A stretch of DNA of 64,000 bases, from NCBI RefSeq assembly GCF_009728465.1, contig NZ_WOCD01000003.1, forward strand, positions 868,001 to 932,000, in the 5' to 3' direction. This document shows, piece after piece, positions 50,937 to 62,359 of this stretch. This stretch comes from Psychrosphaera haliotis (GTDB lineage Bacteria > Pseudomonadota > Gammaproteobacteria > Enterobacterales > Alteromonadaceae). The notes below the pieces were generated by a model that saw nothing but the letters and a program-made list of their open reading frames with translations, was not told the DNA's origin and ran no database searches. Every line of letters starts with the position of its first letter. Position 1 is the stretch's first letter. The position numbers and the translations under genes are program-made.

Positions 50937-51766
50937 TTAGATCCCATCATAATATCTTGTTGCAATGAATCTGCCGCAAAGTGAAATGGTACTGGTCCAT
51001 CGGCTTCACCGCGTAAAAATTGTTGGACTAATTCAGAGTCACTTTCTAACAACTCTTCAGTTGTACCGTGACCAATCACTCGTTTGTCCGCCATAATGTA
51101 TAGGTAATCAGCAATTTCCATCACTTCTTTCACATCATGTGACACTATAATACTGGTTAAGTTTAATGAAGAATTTAAATCTCTTATTAATCGAACTAAA
51201 ACACCCATTGATATTGGGTCTTGGCCAACAAACGGTTCGTCAAACATAATCAAGTCTGGGTCTAGTGCAATTGAACGCGCTAATGCGGCTCTTCTTGCCA
51301 TACCGCCCGATAATTCTGCGGGCATTAAATCGCGGGCACCACGTAAACCAACCGCTTCTAGTTTAAGTAATACCATAGTCCGCACAACATCTTCTGGCAA
51401 AGTGGTATGTTCACGTATTGGAAAAGCCACGTTGTCAAATACCGTCATATCGGTAAACAAGGCACCACTTTGAAATAACATGCTCATTTTTTCGCGAACT
51501 TTATATAGGGCTGAACGCGATAATTTAGGAATATTACTACCAGCAACAAGGATGTCGCCAGTGTCAGGCATTAGCTGACCACCAATAAGGCGTAGCATGG
51601 TTGTTTTACCGATACCACTGGGGCCCATTATTGCAGTGATCTTACCTTTTGGAAATTTTAACGAGATATCATCGTAAATTACGCGGTCGCCTCGCGAAAA
51701 CGTTACGTTTTTTAATTCCACCAACGCCTCTTGTTGGTGAATAGAATCAGACAAATTTTTAGTCAC
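50933..51766 (-). CDS. mlaF: Mla complex ATPase MlaF
   Basis: 277 residues. ABC ATPase with Walker [12 protein letters not shown] (about 49-59), signature [14 protein letters not shown], Walker [14 protein letters not shown] and switch His in [12 protein letters not shown]. It powers MlaE. The gene is first in mlaFEDCB-ibaG-murA and overlaps mlaE by four bases. The upstream 220 bases before yrbG hold the divergent promoters. Confidence 0.97.
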   Translation of the reverse strand: MTKNLSDSIHQQEALVELKNVTFSRGDRVIYDDISLKFPKGKITAIMGPSGIGKTTMLRLIGGQLMPDTGDILVAGSNIPKLSRSALYKVREKMSMLFQSGALFTDMTVFDNVAFPIREHTTLPEDVVRTMVLLKLEAVGLRGARDLMPAELSGGMARRAALARSIALDPDLIMFDEPFVGQDPISMGVLVRLIRDLNSSLNLTSIIVSHDVKEVMEIADYLYIMADKRVIGHGTTEELLESDSELVQQFLRGEADGPVPFHFAADSLQQDIMMGSK

Positions 51767-52005
51767 CGTGTCTCCGCGTAAATTAATGATATTTTGATAG
51801 ACTGGCCATTGTATTCATTAATGACAAAATTAGCTACGCTTGAAATGTTAAAAATTATTAATATTCACTTACGTTTACATCAGGCGAGTAAATTGATTAA
51901 GAATTAACTAAGTATAATCCAAAACAGCAATATATTTTGCTTTCTTAAGCGACTAAAGCCACAATAACACCAATATTTATTCAACATTTGTTAAGTTTTT
52001 CTATC

Positions 52006-52970
52006 ATGCTAATTGCTTCAATTATTCTTCTTTTGTCATTCGCAGTATTAGTCTGGGGTGCCGACAAATTTGTCTATGGTGCTTCTGGGCTAGCAAAGAA
52101 TTTAGGAATATCTCCGCTTATAATAGGCTTAACTATTGTTGCGATGGGATCATCAGCGCCAGAAATTATGGTTTCTGCCAATGCCGCTTTAAAAGGCGCG
52201 ACGGATACATCAGTCGGCAATGCATTGGGATCAAATATAACCAATATATTATTGGTCCTTGGCGTTACAACTCTCGTGCGTCCACTTTTGTATCTTCGTC
52301 AACACTCTACAGAGAAATGCCAATTCTACTCGGTTTTACATTATTGGCCTGGTGGGTATTAGCTGACAACTATTTATCGTTAGTAGAAGGTGTTGTATTA
52401 CTTGCTTTATTCTTTGGCTTTATTGGTTATTTAATCTTTTTGTCTAAAAGCAAAAAGGACGGGGAAACCGATCTCCTACTGGCTGAAACCGAGAGTGAAA
52501 TTCCTGATAACTTACCGACCAAAAATGCAATATTTTGGGTTGTTGCGGGCCTAATAATGTTGCCATTAAGTTCACACTTTTTAGTAGACTCAGCGGTCAT
52601 AATTGCCCAACACTTTGGAATAAGCGAACTGGTAATAGGACTTACGATAATTGCTATTGGTACTAGTCTGCCTGAATTAGCAGCGAGCGTAGCCAGTGTA
52701 TTAAAAGGTGAAGATGATATGGCTATTGGCAATATCATTGGTTCTAATATTTTTAATATTCTAGCTGTTTTAGGTATTGGAGCGGTCATTAACCCTAGTG
52801 TAATTGACCCATCAGCCGCATCACGAGATATATTTGTAATGATAGCCGCGACTATAATGCTTCTGGTTATGGCCATGAGCTTTGCTCAAAGAAAACGTCA
52901 AATAAACCGTATTGAAGGTGCTATTTTGTTAAGCGCATTTATCGGCTATCAATTTGTGCTATTTGCATAA
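52006..52970 (+). CDS. yrbG: Calcium/sodium antiporter YrbG (frameshifted here)
   Basis: 321 residues after repair. About ten membrane segments in two inverted halves; each half carries the CaCA motif: VAMGSSAPEIMVSANAALKG with VGNALGSNITNILLVLG, and IAIGTSLPELAASVASVLKG with IGNIIGSNIFNILAVLG. The frame breaks at 52286-52289 with one T missing; repair gives RPLFVSSSTLYREMPILLGF. The ATG at 52006 matches the E. coli YrbG start MLxAxxLL; a TTG at 51988 is in frame. It heads the yrbG-kdsD-kdsC-lptCAB cluster. Confidence 0.94.
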
Positions 52971-52985
52971 TTTAATGAGGTAAAA

Positions 52986-53950
52986 ATGAATTCACTTATC
53001 GCGTCTGCCTTAAAAGTAATTGCTATTGAAAAAGCAGCGATTGAAAACTTAACAAGCTCATGTAACAACGACTTTGTATCAGCATGTAATGCAATTTTAG
53101 CCTGTAAAGGTCGCGTTATTGTGACTGGCATGGGCAAGTCTGGGCACATAGCCAATAAAATTGCCGCAACTCTAGCAAGTACAGGAACACCTGCATTTTA
53201 CGTACACCCGGGTGAAGCAAGCCACGGTGACCTAGGCATGTTCACAAAAGAAGACGTTGTTTTAGCATTATCAAATAGTGGTGAGACCGGTGAGATTGTT
53301 ACTTTATTACCTGTGTTAAAACGCTACGGCTGCGTGATTATCTCCATGACAGGAAACTCTGAATCCACTTTAGCTCAAAACAGCAACGTTCATTTATACT
53401 CAGGTGTTGAGGAAGAAGCTTGTCCGCTTGGTTTAGCACCTACTGCTTCAACTACGGCTAGTCTAGTGTTAGGTGACGCTTTAGCGGTCTCTTTGCTCGA
53501 AGCAAGAGGTTTCACCGCTGAAGATTTTGCACTTAGCCACCCAGGTGGTGCGCTAGGTCGAAAACTATTATTAACAAACAAAGACATCATGCATACCCAT
53601 GACCGAATTCCATTGGTCAGCGAAAAAGCGACATTAAAGAAGCAATTATAGAAATGTCAGCTAAAGGTTTAGGGATGACAGGTGTAATCAATGCAAACCA
53701 AGAATTGATTGGAATATTTACCGACGGTGATTTACGTCGTTGGTTAGATCACGCAGAATTTAGAACAGACCTTAATATTACAAAAGTAATGACGTTAAGC
53801 TCAGTGGTGACGACGGCAAACATACTTGCCGCGGAAACATTGACTTTAATGGAGTCTAAAAAAATCAGTTGTTTATTTGTAGTTGATGAACAAAATAAAC
53901 CTGTTGGCGCTTTAAACATGCATGACTTACTAAAGGCTGGAGTTATCTAA
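52986..53950 (+). CDS. kdsD: D-arabinose 5-phosphate isomerase KdsD (frameshifted here)
   Basis: 321 residues after repair. SIS domain (about 35-180, with RVIVTGMGKSGHIANKIAAT and HPGEASHGDLGMF) makes D-arabinose 5-phosphate for Kdo; two CBS domains (about 205-320) follow. The frame breaks at 53636-53638 with one A missing; repair gives ATLKEAIIEMSAKGLGMTGV. The stop overlaps the kdsC start (TAATG). Confidence 0.95.
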
Positions 53951-54517
53951 TGCAAAGATTTAGTCAATGGTACCAACCTTTGCCAAGCGATGTTGTAGGT
54001 AGAGCGAAAGCAATAAAGCTTCTGATTTGTGATATCGACGGTATTTTTTCCGATGGCTCTGTTTATATGGGCAATAATGGCGAAGAGCTAAAAGCATTTA
54101 ATACTAAAGACGGTTTTGGATTAAAAGCACTCATGAACACGGGATGTCAGGTGGCGGTTATCACAGGAAGAAATTCCAAAATTGTAGAAAATCGAATGAA
54201 CAGCCTTGGCGTAAAACATATTTATCAAGGTATGGAAACTAAACTCATTGGCTTTGAGCAACTCTGTGCTGACTTATCGGTAGAGGCCCATGAAGTAGCC
54301 TTTATTGGTGACGATTTTCCAGACGTTTCCTGTTATGAAAAAAGTTGGCTTTGCCGTTTCAGTCACCGATGGACATCCCTTTGTAAAAGAAATATCGCAT
54401 TACGTTACGCAAACTCCTGGTGGCAAAGGTGCGGTAAGAGAGTTAACAGATTTAATCATTATGGCGCAACAAGGCGAAGACTACATTACCAGTCACTTTG
54501 AGGGTGCGAGCAGTTAA
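53950..54517 (+). CDS. kdsC: Kdo 8-phosphate phosphatase KdsC (frameshifted here)
   Basis: 188 residues after repair. HAD phosphatase with the catalytic LLICDIDGIFSDGSVYMGNN (two Asp), FNTKDGFGLKAL, VITGRNSKIVENRM and the acidic metal loop FIGDDFPD. It removes phosphate from Kdo-8-P. The frame breaks at 54325-54329 (GTTTC for GTTC); repair gives GDDFPDVPVMKKVGFAVSV. It overlaps kdsD at the start and lptC at the end. An essential LPS gene, so the break is probably a consensus error. Confidence 0.96.
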
Positions 54518-55073
54518 TGAGAACTAAACTCGTCATAATTTTAATTTTCATAGGTATTAGTTTATATCTGTGGTTACCTGCTTTTAATACACTAAATGAA
54601 TTTGATGATAGTGATGAGCCAGTATTAATACCGGACTTTACCGCTACACTCTTACATCAAGAAATGTTTAATGTTGAGGGTAAATTAAAACAGGAAGTTT
54701 TTTCACAGAAAATGGAACATTATGCTCAGCTTGCACTTACTTATTTTGAGCAGCCAGAGTTTATAATTTACCAAGACGACAAACCCTTTTGGCGTTTAGC
54801 GGCTATGACCGGAAGTGTTCAAGATGGCAGGCTAACACTGGAAAATGACGTTACTATGTTCCAGCTTAATGATAATAAACTAGTGACTAGTATTGAAACT
54901 GAGTATATTGAAATTGATTTAGACTCTCAGCTCGTTGTCACCGATAAGCCTATTATTATTCGCGGCGAAAAACGACTATTGAAGGCAAAGGCTTGCGTGC
55001 TGATTTAAAAGCCGAGCGAGTAACTTTAACAAAACACGTAAGAACAATCTTAAAAGGAAATCAAGATGACTAA
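54517..55073 (+). CDS. lptC: LPS export protein LptC (frameshifted here)
   Basis: 185 residues after repair. An N-terminal membrane helix (TKLVIILIFIGISLYLWLP) and a periplasmic beta-jellyroll domain (about 55-175) fit LptC, which links LptBFG to LptA in the LPS bridge. The frame breaks at 54968-54972 with one A missing; repair gives RGEKTTIEGKGLRADLKAER and ends TILKGNQDD. The end overlaps lptA by eight bases. Confidence 0.93.
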
Positions 55074-55557
55074 GGTTTTAACTATTTTTTTAGCTTCACT
55101 ATTACTAATCTGTCAAATGGCCATCGCTAATGATGACCTTGTTATCGACTCTGAAAACCAAGATCTAGATTACAAAAATAACACTATGTTTTTTAGTGGC
55201 AACGTGAAAATTCAGCAAGGTACCTTAACTATTACTGCGGACGAGCTTTTTGTCATCACTAAAGATGGCGTAGGAGAAAAGTTAATAGCCAAAGGTAAAC
55301 CGGCCAAATTTATTCAGGACGATCCTGCCAGTGAGCTTTTAGAAGCGAGTTCTAACGAAATTGTATATATGATTAACGATCGAGTTTTAGAGCTAAACGG
55401 CGAAGCTAAATATAAGCAAGGCAGCTCAATTGTTGAAAGTGGCAATATTGTCTTTGACTTAAATGCTCAGCGAGTTAAAGCAGACGGCGATAAATCAACA
55501 GGTGGCCGTGTAACAACGACTATTAAAACAAAAAAACACAGCCAAATAACTAAGTAG
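55066..55557 (+). CDS. lptA: LPS periplasmic bridge protein LptA
   Basis: 163 residues with a signal peptide (ending AIA). OstA-like domain: LVIDSENQDLDYKNNTMFFS, GNVKIQQGTLTITADELFVI and a further strand set to GDKSTGGRVTT. It forms the filament that carries LPS across the periplasm. Start ATG overlaps the end of lptC, after an AAGGAAA site. Confidence 0.95.
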   Translation: MTKVLTIFLASLLLICQMAIANDDLVIDSENQDLDYKNNTMFFSGNVKIQQGTLTITADELFVITKDGVGEKLIAKGKPAKFIQDDPASELLEASSNEIVYMINDRVLELNGEAKYKQGSSIVESGNIVFDLNAQRVKADGDKSTGGRVTTTIKTKKHSQITK

Positions 55558-55569
55558 AGAAAACCTAAT

Positions 55570-56296
55570 ATGACCAAGTTGGTGGCCAAGCATTTAGCCA
55601 AATCTTATAAAAGTAGACAAGTTGTTAAAGATGTAAGCCTGTCGGTTGAAGCCGGACAAGTTGTGGGTTTACTAGGACCTAATGGCGCAGGTAAAACAAC
55701 CACGTTTTATATGATTGTAGGTCTTGTACCAAATGATAAAGGTGTTATCCAACTCGACGAAACCGATTTAAGTCATGAGCCTATGCACGTAAGAGCTCGT
55801 AAAGGTATCGGTTATCTTCCTCAAGAGTCTTCGATATTTAAAAAGCTTACGGTTTCACAAAACATCATGTCAGTTCTAGAAATGCGCAAAGACATTGATG
55901 CAAACCAGCAAGCCGATTTGTTAGATGATCTTATTGCGGAGTTTCATATTGATCATATACGGGACAGCCTTGGCATGGCGCTATCTGGCGGGGAACGTCG
56001 CAGAGTAGAGATTGCACGTGCTTTAGCGGCAGATCCAAAAATTATTCTTTTAGACGAACCTTTTGCAGGAGTTGATCCTATCTCGGTGATAGATATCAAA
56101 AAAATAATCCAACAATTAACCGCAAAGGGAATAGGTGTTCTTATTACTGACCATAATGTCCGTGAAACACTTGATGTCTGTGAAAAAGCCTATATCGTAA
56201 GTCATGGGGAGCTAATTGCCGAAGGAAACTCCTTCACAGGTACTAGAAAGTGACATTGTGAAGAAAGTTTATCTTGGTGACCAGTTCAAACTTTGA
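55570..56296 (+). CDS. lptB: LPS export ATPase LptB (frameshifted near C-terminus here)
   Basis: 241 residues after repair, the E. coli length. ABC ATPase with Walker [22 protein letters not shown]-loop YLPQESSIF, signature [13 protein letters not shown], Walker [13 protein letters not shown] and switch His in ITDHNVRE. The frame breaks at 56225-56229 (GAAAC for GAAC); repair gives [20 protein letters not shown] and the stop at 56296. It energises LPS extraction with LptFG. Confidence 0.97.
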
Positions 56297-56348
56297 TATT
56301 TTGTTAGTACAAATAAGTTTATTTTAGTCAGTACTTTACTGGGATCAA

Positions 56349-57842
56349 ATGAGACCAACACTACAACTTAAAATGGGTCAGCAGTTAACTATGACCCCTC
56401 AATTACAACAAGCAATTCGTTTGTTGCAATTGTCGTCGTTAGAACTGCAACAAGAAATCCAAGAAGCCTTGGACAGCAACCCCTTGTTAGAAAATGACGA
56501 GGAGCATGGTTCTGTTGAGCATATTGAACTCCCTAAAGACAATCACGACCGTCATGAAAATGAAGCCGCGTCCAATTCAAATGACGATGAAATTGAATGG
56601 ACTAAAGATGAACGTGATACCAACGAAAACATTCAAGAACAAACAATAGGTGACGAGCTCCCTACTGACTCTAGTTGGGACGATTACATGAGTGCGGCTC
56701 CTGCTAGCTCAGGCCCAGCCTACGAAGGCGAAGACACTGTTTACCAGGGTGAAACAACGCTGGATATTCAAGACCATCTAAAGTGGCAACTTAATCTTTC
56801 TCCTTTTTCAGAACATGACTTAGCCATTGCTACCGCGATTATTGACGCCATCGATGATAAAGGCTTTTTGACCGTCTCAACAGAAGACATCGTAGAGTCT
56901 GTAGATATTGAAGATGTTGAAATTGAAGAAGTAGAGGCCGTATTAAAGCGTATCCAACACTTTGATCCTATTGGTGTTGCTACCCGAGGCTTGCAAGAAT
57001 GCCTACTTGTTCAGTTGCAACAATATAGTATTGATACGCCTTTTAGACAGGAAGCTATTGACTTAATTGCGGAGAATATCGACCTACTGGCTAATCGCGA
57101 TTACCGTACCATTCTCCGTAAAACAAAATTAAAAGAAAATGACTTAAAAGAAGCCTTAGAGCTCATTCAGTCTCTGAACCCAAATCCTGCTAGCTTAGTT
57201 ATTAAAGATGAAATTGACTATGTAATTCCAGACGTTAGCGTAATTAAGAAAAAAGGTCGTTGGTTAGTAGAGCTAAATCCTAATTCTATGCCTAAAATTA
57301 AAGTGAACGAACAGTACGCTTCACTGTCTAAAACTTCAACTAATAGCTCTGATGCTCAATTTGTTCGTTCACACTTACAAGAAGCAAAATGGTTTATTAA
57401 AAGTTTAGAAAGCAGAAACGACACTTTATTGAAGGTATCAAATTGTATAGTACAGCAGCAACAAGCCTTTTTTGAATATGGTCCAGAAGCTATGAAGCCA
57501 ATGGTTCTAAACGATGTAGCAGAAATGGTTGATATGCATGAGTCCACAATATCACGTGTGACAACACAAAAATTCATGCACACTCCCAGAGGAATCTTTG
57601 AATTAAAGTACTTCTTCTCTAGCCACGTTAGCACCGAAAATGGTGGTGAATGTTCATCAACCGCAATTAGAGCTTTAATTAGAAAGTTAGTTGCCGCTGA
57701 AAACCAAGTAAAGCCGTTAAGTGACAGTAAGATTGCCGATATTCTGGCCGAACAGGGCATCCAAGTAGCCAGAAGAACTATCGCAAAATACCGGGAGTCG
57801 TTAAACATTCCCCCTTCAAACCAGAGAAAACGATTGGTGTAA
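56349..57842 (+). CDS. rpoN: RNA polymerase sigma-54 factor RpoN
   Basis: 497 residues. Region I ([20 protein letters not shown], then [20 protein letters not shown]) is the activator-responsive part, followed by an acidic region II (about 50-115), the core-binding domain and the C-terminal helix-turn-helix. The RpoN box reads [12 protein letters not shown], recognising the -24 element. It is followed by hpf, ptsN, rapZ and ptsO, the classical rpoN cluster. Confidence 0.98.
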   Translation: MRPTLQLKMGQQLTMTPQLQQAIRLLQLSSLELQQEIQEALDSNPLLENDEEHGSVEHIELPKDNHDRHENEAASNSNDDEIEWTKDERDTNENIQEQTIGDELPTDSSWDDYMSAAPASSGPAYEGEDTVYQGETTLDIQDHLKWQLNLSPFSEHDLAIATAIIDAIDDKGFLTVSTEDIVESVDIEDVEIEEVEAVLKRIQHFDPIGVATRGLQECLLVQLQQYSIDTPFRQEAIDLIAENIDLLANRDYRTILRKTKLKENDLKEALELIQSLNPNPASLVIKDEIDYVIPDVSVIKKKGRWLVELNPNSMPKIKVNEQYASLSKTSTNSSDAQFVRSHLQEAKWFIKSLESRNDTLLKVSNCIVQQQQAFFEYGPEAMKPMVLNDVAEMVDMHESTISRVTTQKFMHTPRGIFELKYFFSSHVSTENGGECSSTAIRALIRKLVAAENQVKPLSDSKIADILAEQGIQVARRTIAKYRESLNIPPSNQRKRLV

Positions 57843-57876
57843 TACACCCATTTTATCAATTAAGAAGGAAGTGCAT

Positions 57877-58164
57877 ATGCAAATTAATTTAACTTGTCGT
57901 CATGTCGATGCAACAGAGTCTTTAAAAGAGTATGTTGATACGAAATTTGCAAAGTTACAGCGTCATTTTGACCACATTAACAACGTCCATGTGATTTTAG
58001 ACGTTGAAAAGCTAAGCCAAAAAGCAGAAGCGACCATGCATGTTAACGGTGGAGAGCTCTTTGCTACATCGGAGCATACAGATATGTATGCTGCTATTGA
58101 CTCATTAATTGATAAACTTGATCGTCAAGTTATTAAGCACAAAGAAAAGTTAATTCGACACTAA
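57877..58164 (+). CDS. hpf: Ribosome hibernation promoting factor HPF
   Basis: 95 residues from the ATG at 57877, which follows AAGGAAGTG; a GTG at 57871 would add two residues. S30AE/YfiA family, short form: CRHVDATESLKEYVDTKFAK and ATMHVNGGELFATSEHTDMY. It stabilises inactive 100S ribosomes in stationary phase. It lies directly after rpoN. Confidence 0.95.
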   Translation: MQINLTCRHVDATESLKEYVDTKFAKLQRHFDHINNVHVILDVEKLSQKAEATMHVNGGELFATSEHTDMYAAIDSLIDKLDRQVIKHKEKLIRH

Positions 58165-58254
58165 CTTCTCTCATTAAAATTAAAGTGCCAAGGACGGTAC
58201 TTTTAATCCATCTTTTGAGATAAGATCAAAAGAAAATAGCAGTAAAATAAAACC

Positions 58255-58704
58255 ATGAATGTAAAGTTACTTCTGCAACCTGACTGCACAAAAGTGCTGG
58301 CAGACTGCCAAAGCAAGAAAAAGATCCTTGAGCATATTGCCGAGATTGCTAGTACTAAGTTACCTGATCTAACTTGCACAGATATATTGGCGAGTCTGAT
58401 GAATCGCGAAAAACTAGGAAGTACAGGAATAGGAAATGGCGTAGCCATTCCTCATGGAAAAATCACCCCAAAAGGTGAACCAGTCGCGGTATTATTGGTT
58501 AGTCACCCTGGAATAAATTACGACGCGATTGATAATCGCCCAGTAGACGTATTTTTTGCACTATTAGTGCCTGAAGATCAATGTGATGTTCATCTTCAAA
58601 CGCTTGCGTCTATTGCAGAAATCTTTGATAACAAAGATATGCTGAAACGAATTAGAAGTGCCGAAACAGATAACGACTTATACAACGTAATTGAAGCTGC
58701 TTAA
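58255..58704 (+). CDS. ptsN: Nitrogen PTS enzyme IIA PtsN
   Basis: 149 residues. EIIA-fold with the phospho-accepting histidine in GIGNGVAIPHGKIT. It is phosphorylated by NPr and regulates potassium transport and other processes. It precedes rapZ with a two-base gap. Confidence 0.96.
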   Translation: MNVKLLLQPDCTKVLADCQSKKKILEHIAEIASTKLPDLTCTDILASLMNREKLGSTGIGNGVAIPHGKITPKGEPVAVLLVSHPGINYDAIDNRPVDVFFALLVPEDQCDVHLQTLASIAEIFDNKDMLKRIRSAETDNDLYNVIEAA

Positions 58705-58706
58705 TC

Positions 58707-59567
58707 ATGCATATATTTATAGTTAGTGGCCGTTCAGGCTCAGGGAAGACGGTAGTACTTAGAGTACTTGAAGACTTAGGTTACTACTGCGTTGATAATT
58801 TACCAGTAGACCTACTGCCTGCTCTATCGCATTCGCTATCACAAAATTACCCACAAGTTGCTGTAAGCATTGATGTTCGAAACTTGCCAAGCTCTGAACA
58901 AGAGTTAATGGATAACTTGGACTTCTTACCTAAAGGTGTAAAAACCACGGTTCTTTATATCGATGCTAAAGATGAAGTACTTATTCGTCGTTATAGCGAA
59001 ACTCGACGACTACACCCTCTTACCAAAGGCGACGCTTCATTACCTGATGCCATCGCCCAAGAAAGTAAATTATTAGATGGCTTGTCTTCTAGAGCCGACC
59101 TATATATAGACACGTCAGATTTGAACGTGCATCAACTTACCGAAATGGTAAGAGAAAAAATATTAGGTAAATCTGATAAAGAACTGGTTATAACCTTTGA
59201 ATCCTTTGGTTTCAAATACGGCGTTCCAAACGACATTGATTTTGTTTTTGATGCACGATTTTTACCTAACCCGCATTGGGAACCTGAATTACGTGCTTTA
59301 ACCGGATTAGACTTACCCGTTAAAGACTTCTTTTCCAGCCAGCCATTAGTGAATAAATTTGTTTTTCAAATTAATAACTTTATGTCCACTTGGTTGCCTC
59401 ATTTAGAGCGCAATAATAGAAGCTACTTAACAATAGCTATAGGCTGCACAGGTGGAAAACACCGCTCCGTATACATTGCAGAAACCCTCGCTGAGCAGTT
59501 CCGCTCTCGCGGTAAAAATATCAAAACTCGACACCGCGAAATGAGTCGTTATTTAGAACAGCTATAG
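58707..59567 (+). CDS. rapZ: RNase adapter protein RapZ
   Basis: 286 residues. P-loop NTPase with VSGRSGSGKTVVLRVLEDLG at the start, and the C-terminal RNA-binding domain including IAIGCTGGKHRSVYIAETLA. It presents GlmZ and related small RNAs to RNase E and so controls glucosamine-6-phosphate synthesis. It lies between ptsN and ptsO. Confidence 0.97.
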   Translation: MHIFIVSGRSGSGKTVVLRVLEDLGYYCVDNLPVDLLPALSHSLSQNYPQVAVSIDVRNLPSSEQELMDNLDFLPKGVKTTVLYIDAKDEVLIRRYSETRRLHPLTKGDASLPDAIAQESKLLDGLSSRADLYIDTSDLNVHQLTEMVREKILGKSDKELVITFESFGFKYGVPNDIDFVFDARFLPNPHWEPELRALTGLDLPVKDFFSSQPLVNKFVFQINNFMSTWLPHLERNNRSYLTIAIGCTGGKHRSVYIAETLAEQFRSRGKNIKTRHREMSRYLEQL

Positions 59568-59576
59568 GGCTTAGTC

Positions 59577-59846
59577 ATGTTATCGCGCACTATCACTATC
59601 CAAAACAAACTTGGATTACACGCTAGAGCTGCCACCAAAATGGCTCAGTTGGCACTTCAATTTAAAGCCAAAGTACAAGTTCAACAAGGTGAAAAAACGG
59701 CAAGTGCTGACAGCGTAATGGCTTTGCTCATGTTAGCAAGTAATCAAGGCAAAGAAGTAACAATCACTGCGGACGGCGAAGACGAAGAACAAGCATTAAA
59801 CGCAATTTGTGAACTTGTAAGCAACCGCTTTGATGAGTCTGAATAA
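59577..59846 (+). CDS. ptsO: Phosphocarrier protein NPr
   Basis: 89 residues, HPr family. The phospho-histidine is in KLGLHARAATKMAQL and the regulatory Ser in KTASADSVMALLMLAS. It passes phosphate from PtsP to PtsN. Ten bases separate it from rapZ. Confidence 0.96.
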   Translation: MLSRTITIQNKLGLHARAATKMAQLALQFKAKVQVQQGEKTASADSVMALLMLASNQGKEVTITADGEDEEQALNAICELVSNRFDESE

Positions 59847-59945
59847 CCTCTTATCTTGCCAGTAAAACAACCAGTTACTATCATAAAATGGCAATCTAAG
59901 TTAGACTTACGCGCAAGGTAAACAACAGAAACCTTTGATTTTGAT

Positions 59946-61302
59946 ATGCCTGAATTATTAGAACAAGAATACACAATTCCAATTAATGAACTAAATACCG
60001 CTATCAGTGACGGTATGTTTGTTCGTGTCCGGAATATGCTTGATTCTATGGCTGCAAATGACATTGCTCTGTTATTACACGCCTCACCGCCTAAAAGTCG
60101 TACTGTTATTTGGCAACTTATCGACAGCAGTATTCAAGGTGAGATTCTAGAAGAGTTATCTGAAGAGGTTTCGTAACCCAATATTACGAGCAATGGAGCC
60201 AGAGCGTGTTGCTGAAGCCGCTACCAACCTTGATGATGATGACTTCTCAGAAGTTTTACGGAGTATGCCGGACGCTGTTTATCGCCGTGTATTAAAAAGT
60301 ATGGATAAACAGGACCAAGCGCGTGCAGAACGAGTGATGTCTTATGAAGAAGATTCAGCTGCCGCATTAATGAATACCGATACGGTTACGGTTCGCCCTG
60401 ACGTAACCGTTGACGTAATCCTAAGATATTTACGCCTCAAAGAGTCACTCCCAGAAAATACAGATTATTTGTACGTTGTAGACAAGCAAGATCACTTTAT
60501 TGGTGAGGTGTCACTATCAGCGCTCGTGACCTCTAATCCGAGTAAACTCATTTCGGAAGTAATGGAAACAGACTTTGAGGTCATCCCAGCATCGATGCAG
60601 GAATCTGAGGTCGCCACACTATTTGAACGATATGACTGGATGACAGCCCCAGTTATTGACGAAAATGGCTTATTGCTAGGCCGTATCACCATAGATGACG
60701 TGGTTGATATTATTCGTGAAGACGCTGAACACTCAATGTTGAGCATGGCAGGTCTTGATGATGAAGCCGATACATTTGCACCGGTTTTAGACAGTACCAG
60801 AAAGCGCTCGCTGTGGTTAGGCGTTAACTTATTCACCGCGTTGTTGGCAGCGTTTGTATCGAGTTTATTTGAGAGTACTCTCGACGAGCTAGCTTTTCTC
60901 GCCGTGCTAAATACTATCGTGCCTAGCATGGGTGGCGTTGCCGGTAGTCAAACTTTAACGCTGGTTATTCGTGGTATGGCAATGGGCCATGTCAGCGAAT
61001 CAAACTCAAGATGGCTACTAGGCAAAGAGCTTGCCATTGGCTTTCTAAACGGTCTTATTTGGGCCATCCTTATTGCCGGAGTTGTGGCGATATGGAAGCA
61101 AGATTTAATGCTTGGTGGCGTATTGGCTTTTGCAATGTTAATGAACCTCGTTGCAGCCGGTTTGTCCGGTGTATTAATCCCACTTGCATTAAAACGTATG
61201 AACATCGACCCAGCTTTAGCTGGTAGTGTTATACTGACAACAGTGACCGACATTGTCGGCATATTTGCATTCCTAGGCACGGCAACATGGTTGCTACTTT
61301 AA
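59946..61302 (+). CDS. mgtE: Magnesium transporter MgtE (frameshifted here)
   Basis: 451 residues after repair. The N domain (about 1-125, with EVRNPILRAMEPERVAEAAT after repair) and two CBS domains (about 130-255, SEVMETDFEVIPASMQESEV) act as Mg2+ sensor; five membrane helices follow (about 280-450), with PSMGGVAGSQTLTLVIRGMA, the selectivity region. The frame breaks at 60168-60172 (GTTTC for GTTC). It is a Mg2+ channel gated by cytoplasmic Mg2+. Confidence 0.95.
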
Positions 61303-61356
61303 CGTAGTAGCAACATCAAAAAAGACGTGCCTTCTTAGTAAAATTGGAAAAATTAA

Positions 61357-62215
61357 ATGATTGAAGTTGGAAAAACCAACACATTCCCTATCTCAAAAAT
61401 CGTCGACTTTGGTGTTTTTGTTGATGCCGGTGATGGCGACGAACTGCTTATCCCTAGAAAACATGCACCTAAAGATGCAAAAGAAGGTGATGAAGTAAGA
61501 GTATTTGTCTATTTGGATTCAGAAGATAGACCTATTGCAACAACGCAAAGACCAAAGGTAGAAGTTGGTCAGTTTGCATATTTAAAAGTAACAGACGTTA
61601 CTCGTGTTGGTGCTTTTGTAGACTGGGGCTTAGACAAAGAATTACTTGTTCCATATGGCGAAACAGCACAGACCAATGGAAGTGGGCGAACGTTATTTGG
61701 TTTATGTTTATCTTGATGACCTTGATCAGCGCCCTACTGCGTCTTCAAAAATAGACAAATTTGTCAAAGATGAAAATGAAGGCACCTTTAAGCCTGAGCA
61801 ACAAGTTGACTTGATCATTGCGAACAGCACCGAGCTAGGCTTTAAAGCTATTATCAATCATAGCCATTGGGGTTTGCTGTTCAAACAAGATGTATTCCAA
61901 CGCCTTAGTTTTGGCCAATCTAAAAAAGGCTTTATTACTCGAATTCGTCCAGATGACAGAATTAACCTTAGCCTTCAAGGCGGAAAGGTGACTCGTGATA
62001 AATACTCAAAAATCATCATGGAATTTTTGAATAAAGAAGGTGGTTTTGCCGCGGTTCATGACAAGTCTAAACCAGAAGTCATTTCTAACTTGTTTGGCAT
62101 GAGCAAGGCAGCCTTCAAAAAAGCTATAGGTGGTTTGTATAAATCAGGCGATATCGTAATTGAGAAAACTGGTATTCGTTTAGTTGAAAAAGAGTCTGGC
62201 GACGAGCAAGAGTGA
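61357..62215 (+). CDS. S1-domain RNA-binding protein, CvfB/YitL-like (frameshifted here)
   Basis: 285 residues after repair. Tandem S1-like OB folds (about 5-60, 65-135 and 145-210) with KIVDFGVFVDAGDGDELLIP and TDVTRVGAFVDWGLDKELLV, followed by a winged-helix tail with MSKAAFKKAIGGLYKSGDIV. CvfB proteins bind RNA and affect virulence-gene expression in Gram-positives; here the role is unknown. The frame breaks at 61660-61664 (GAAAC for GAAC); repair gives PYGEQHRPMEVGERYLVYVY. Confidence 0.92.
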
Positions 62216-62250
62216 TCCAATAATGGATCAATGTCAGAGCCTCATGGTAA

Positions 62251-62271
62251 ATTTTGAATTTTGAATTTTGA
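62251..62271 (+). repeat. Three tandem copies of a 7-base unit after the S1-domain gene
   Basis: ATTTTGA is repeated three times in tandem just before the shared terminator. It is a second 7-base triple repeat in this window with a different unit. Confidence 0.9.
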
Positions 62272-62280
62272 ATCATTTAT

Positions 62281-62309
62281 AAAAAAGGAAGCGTAGGCTT
62301 CCTTTTTTG
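62281..62309. terminator. Bidirectional terminator between the S1-domain gene and pmbA
   Basis: GGAAGC and GCTTCC form a stem around GTAG with six A before and six T after. Confidence 0.88.
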
Positions 62310-62359
62310 TTATCAATATTAGCCACTGCACTAATTGATTGTATTCGCAGTAAAGTAAC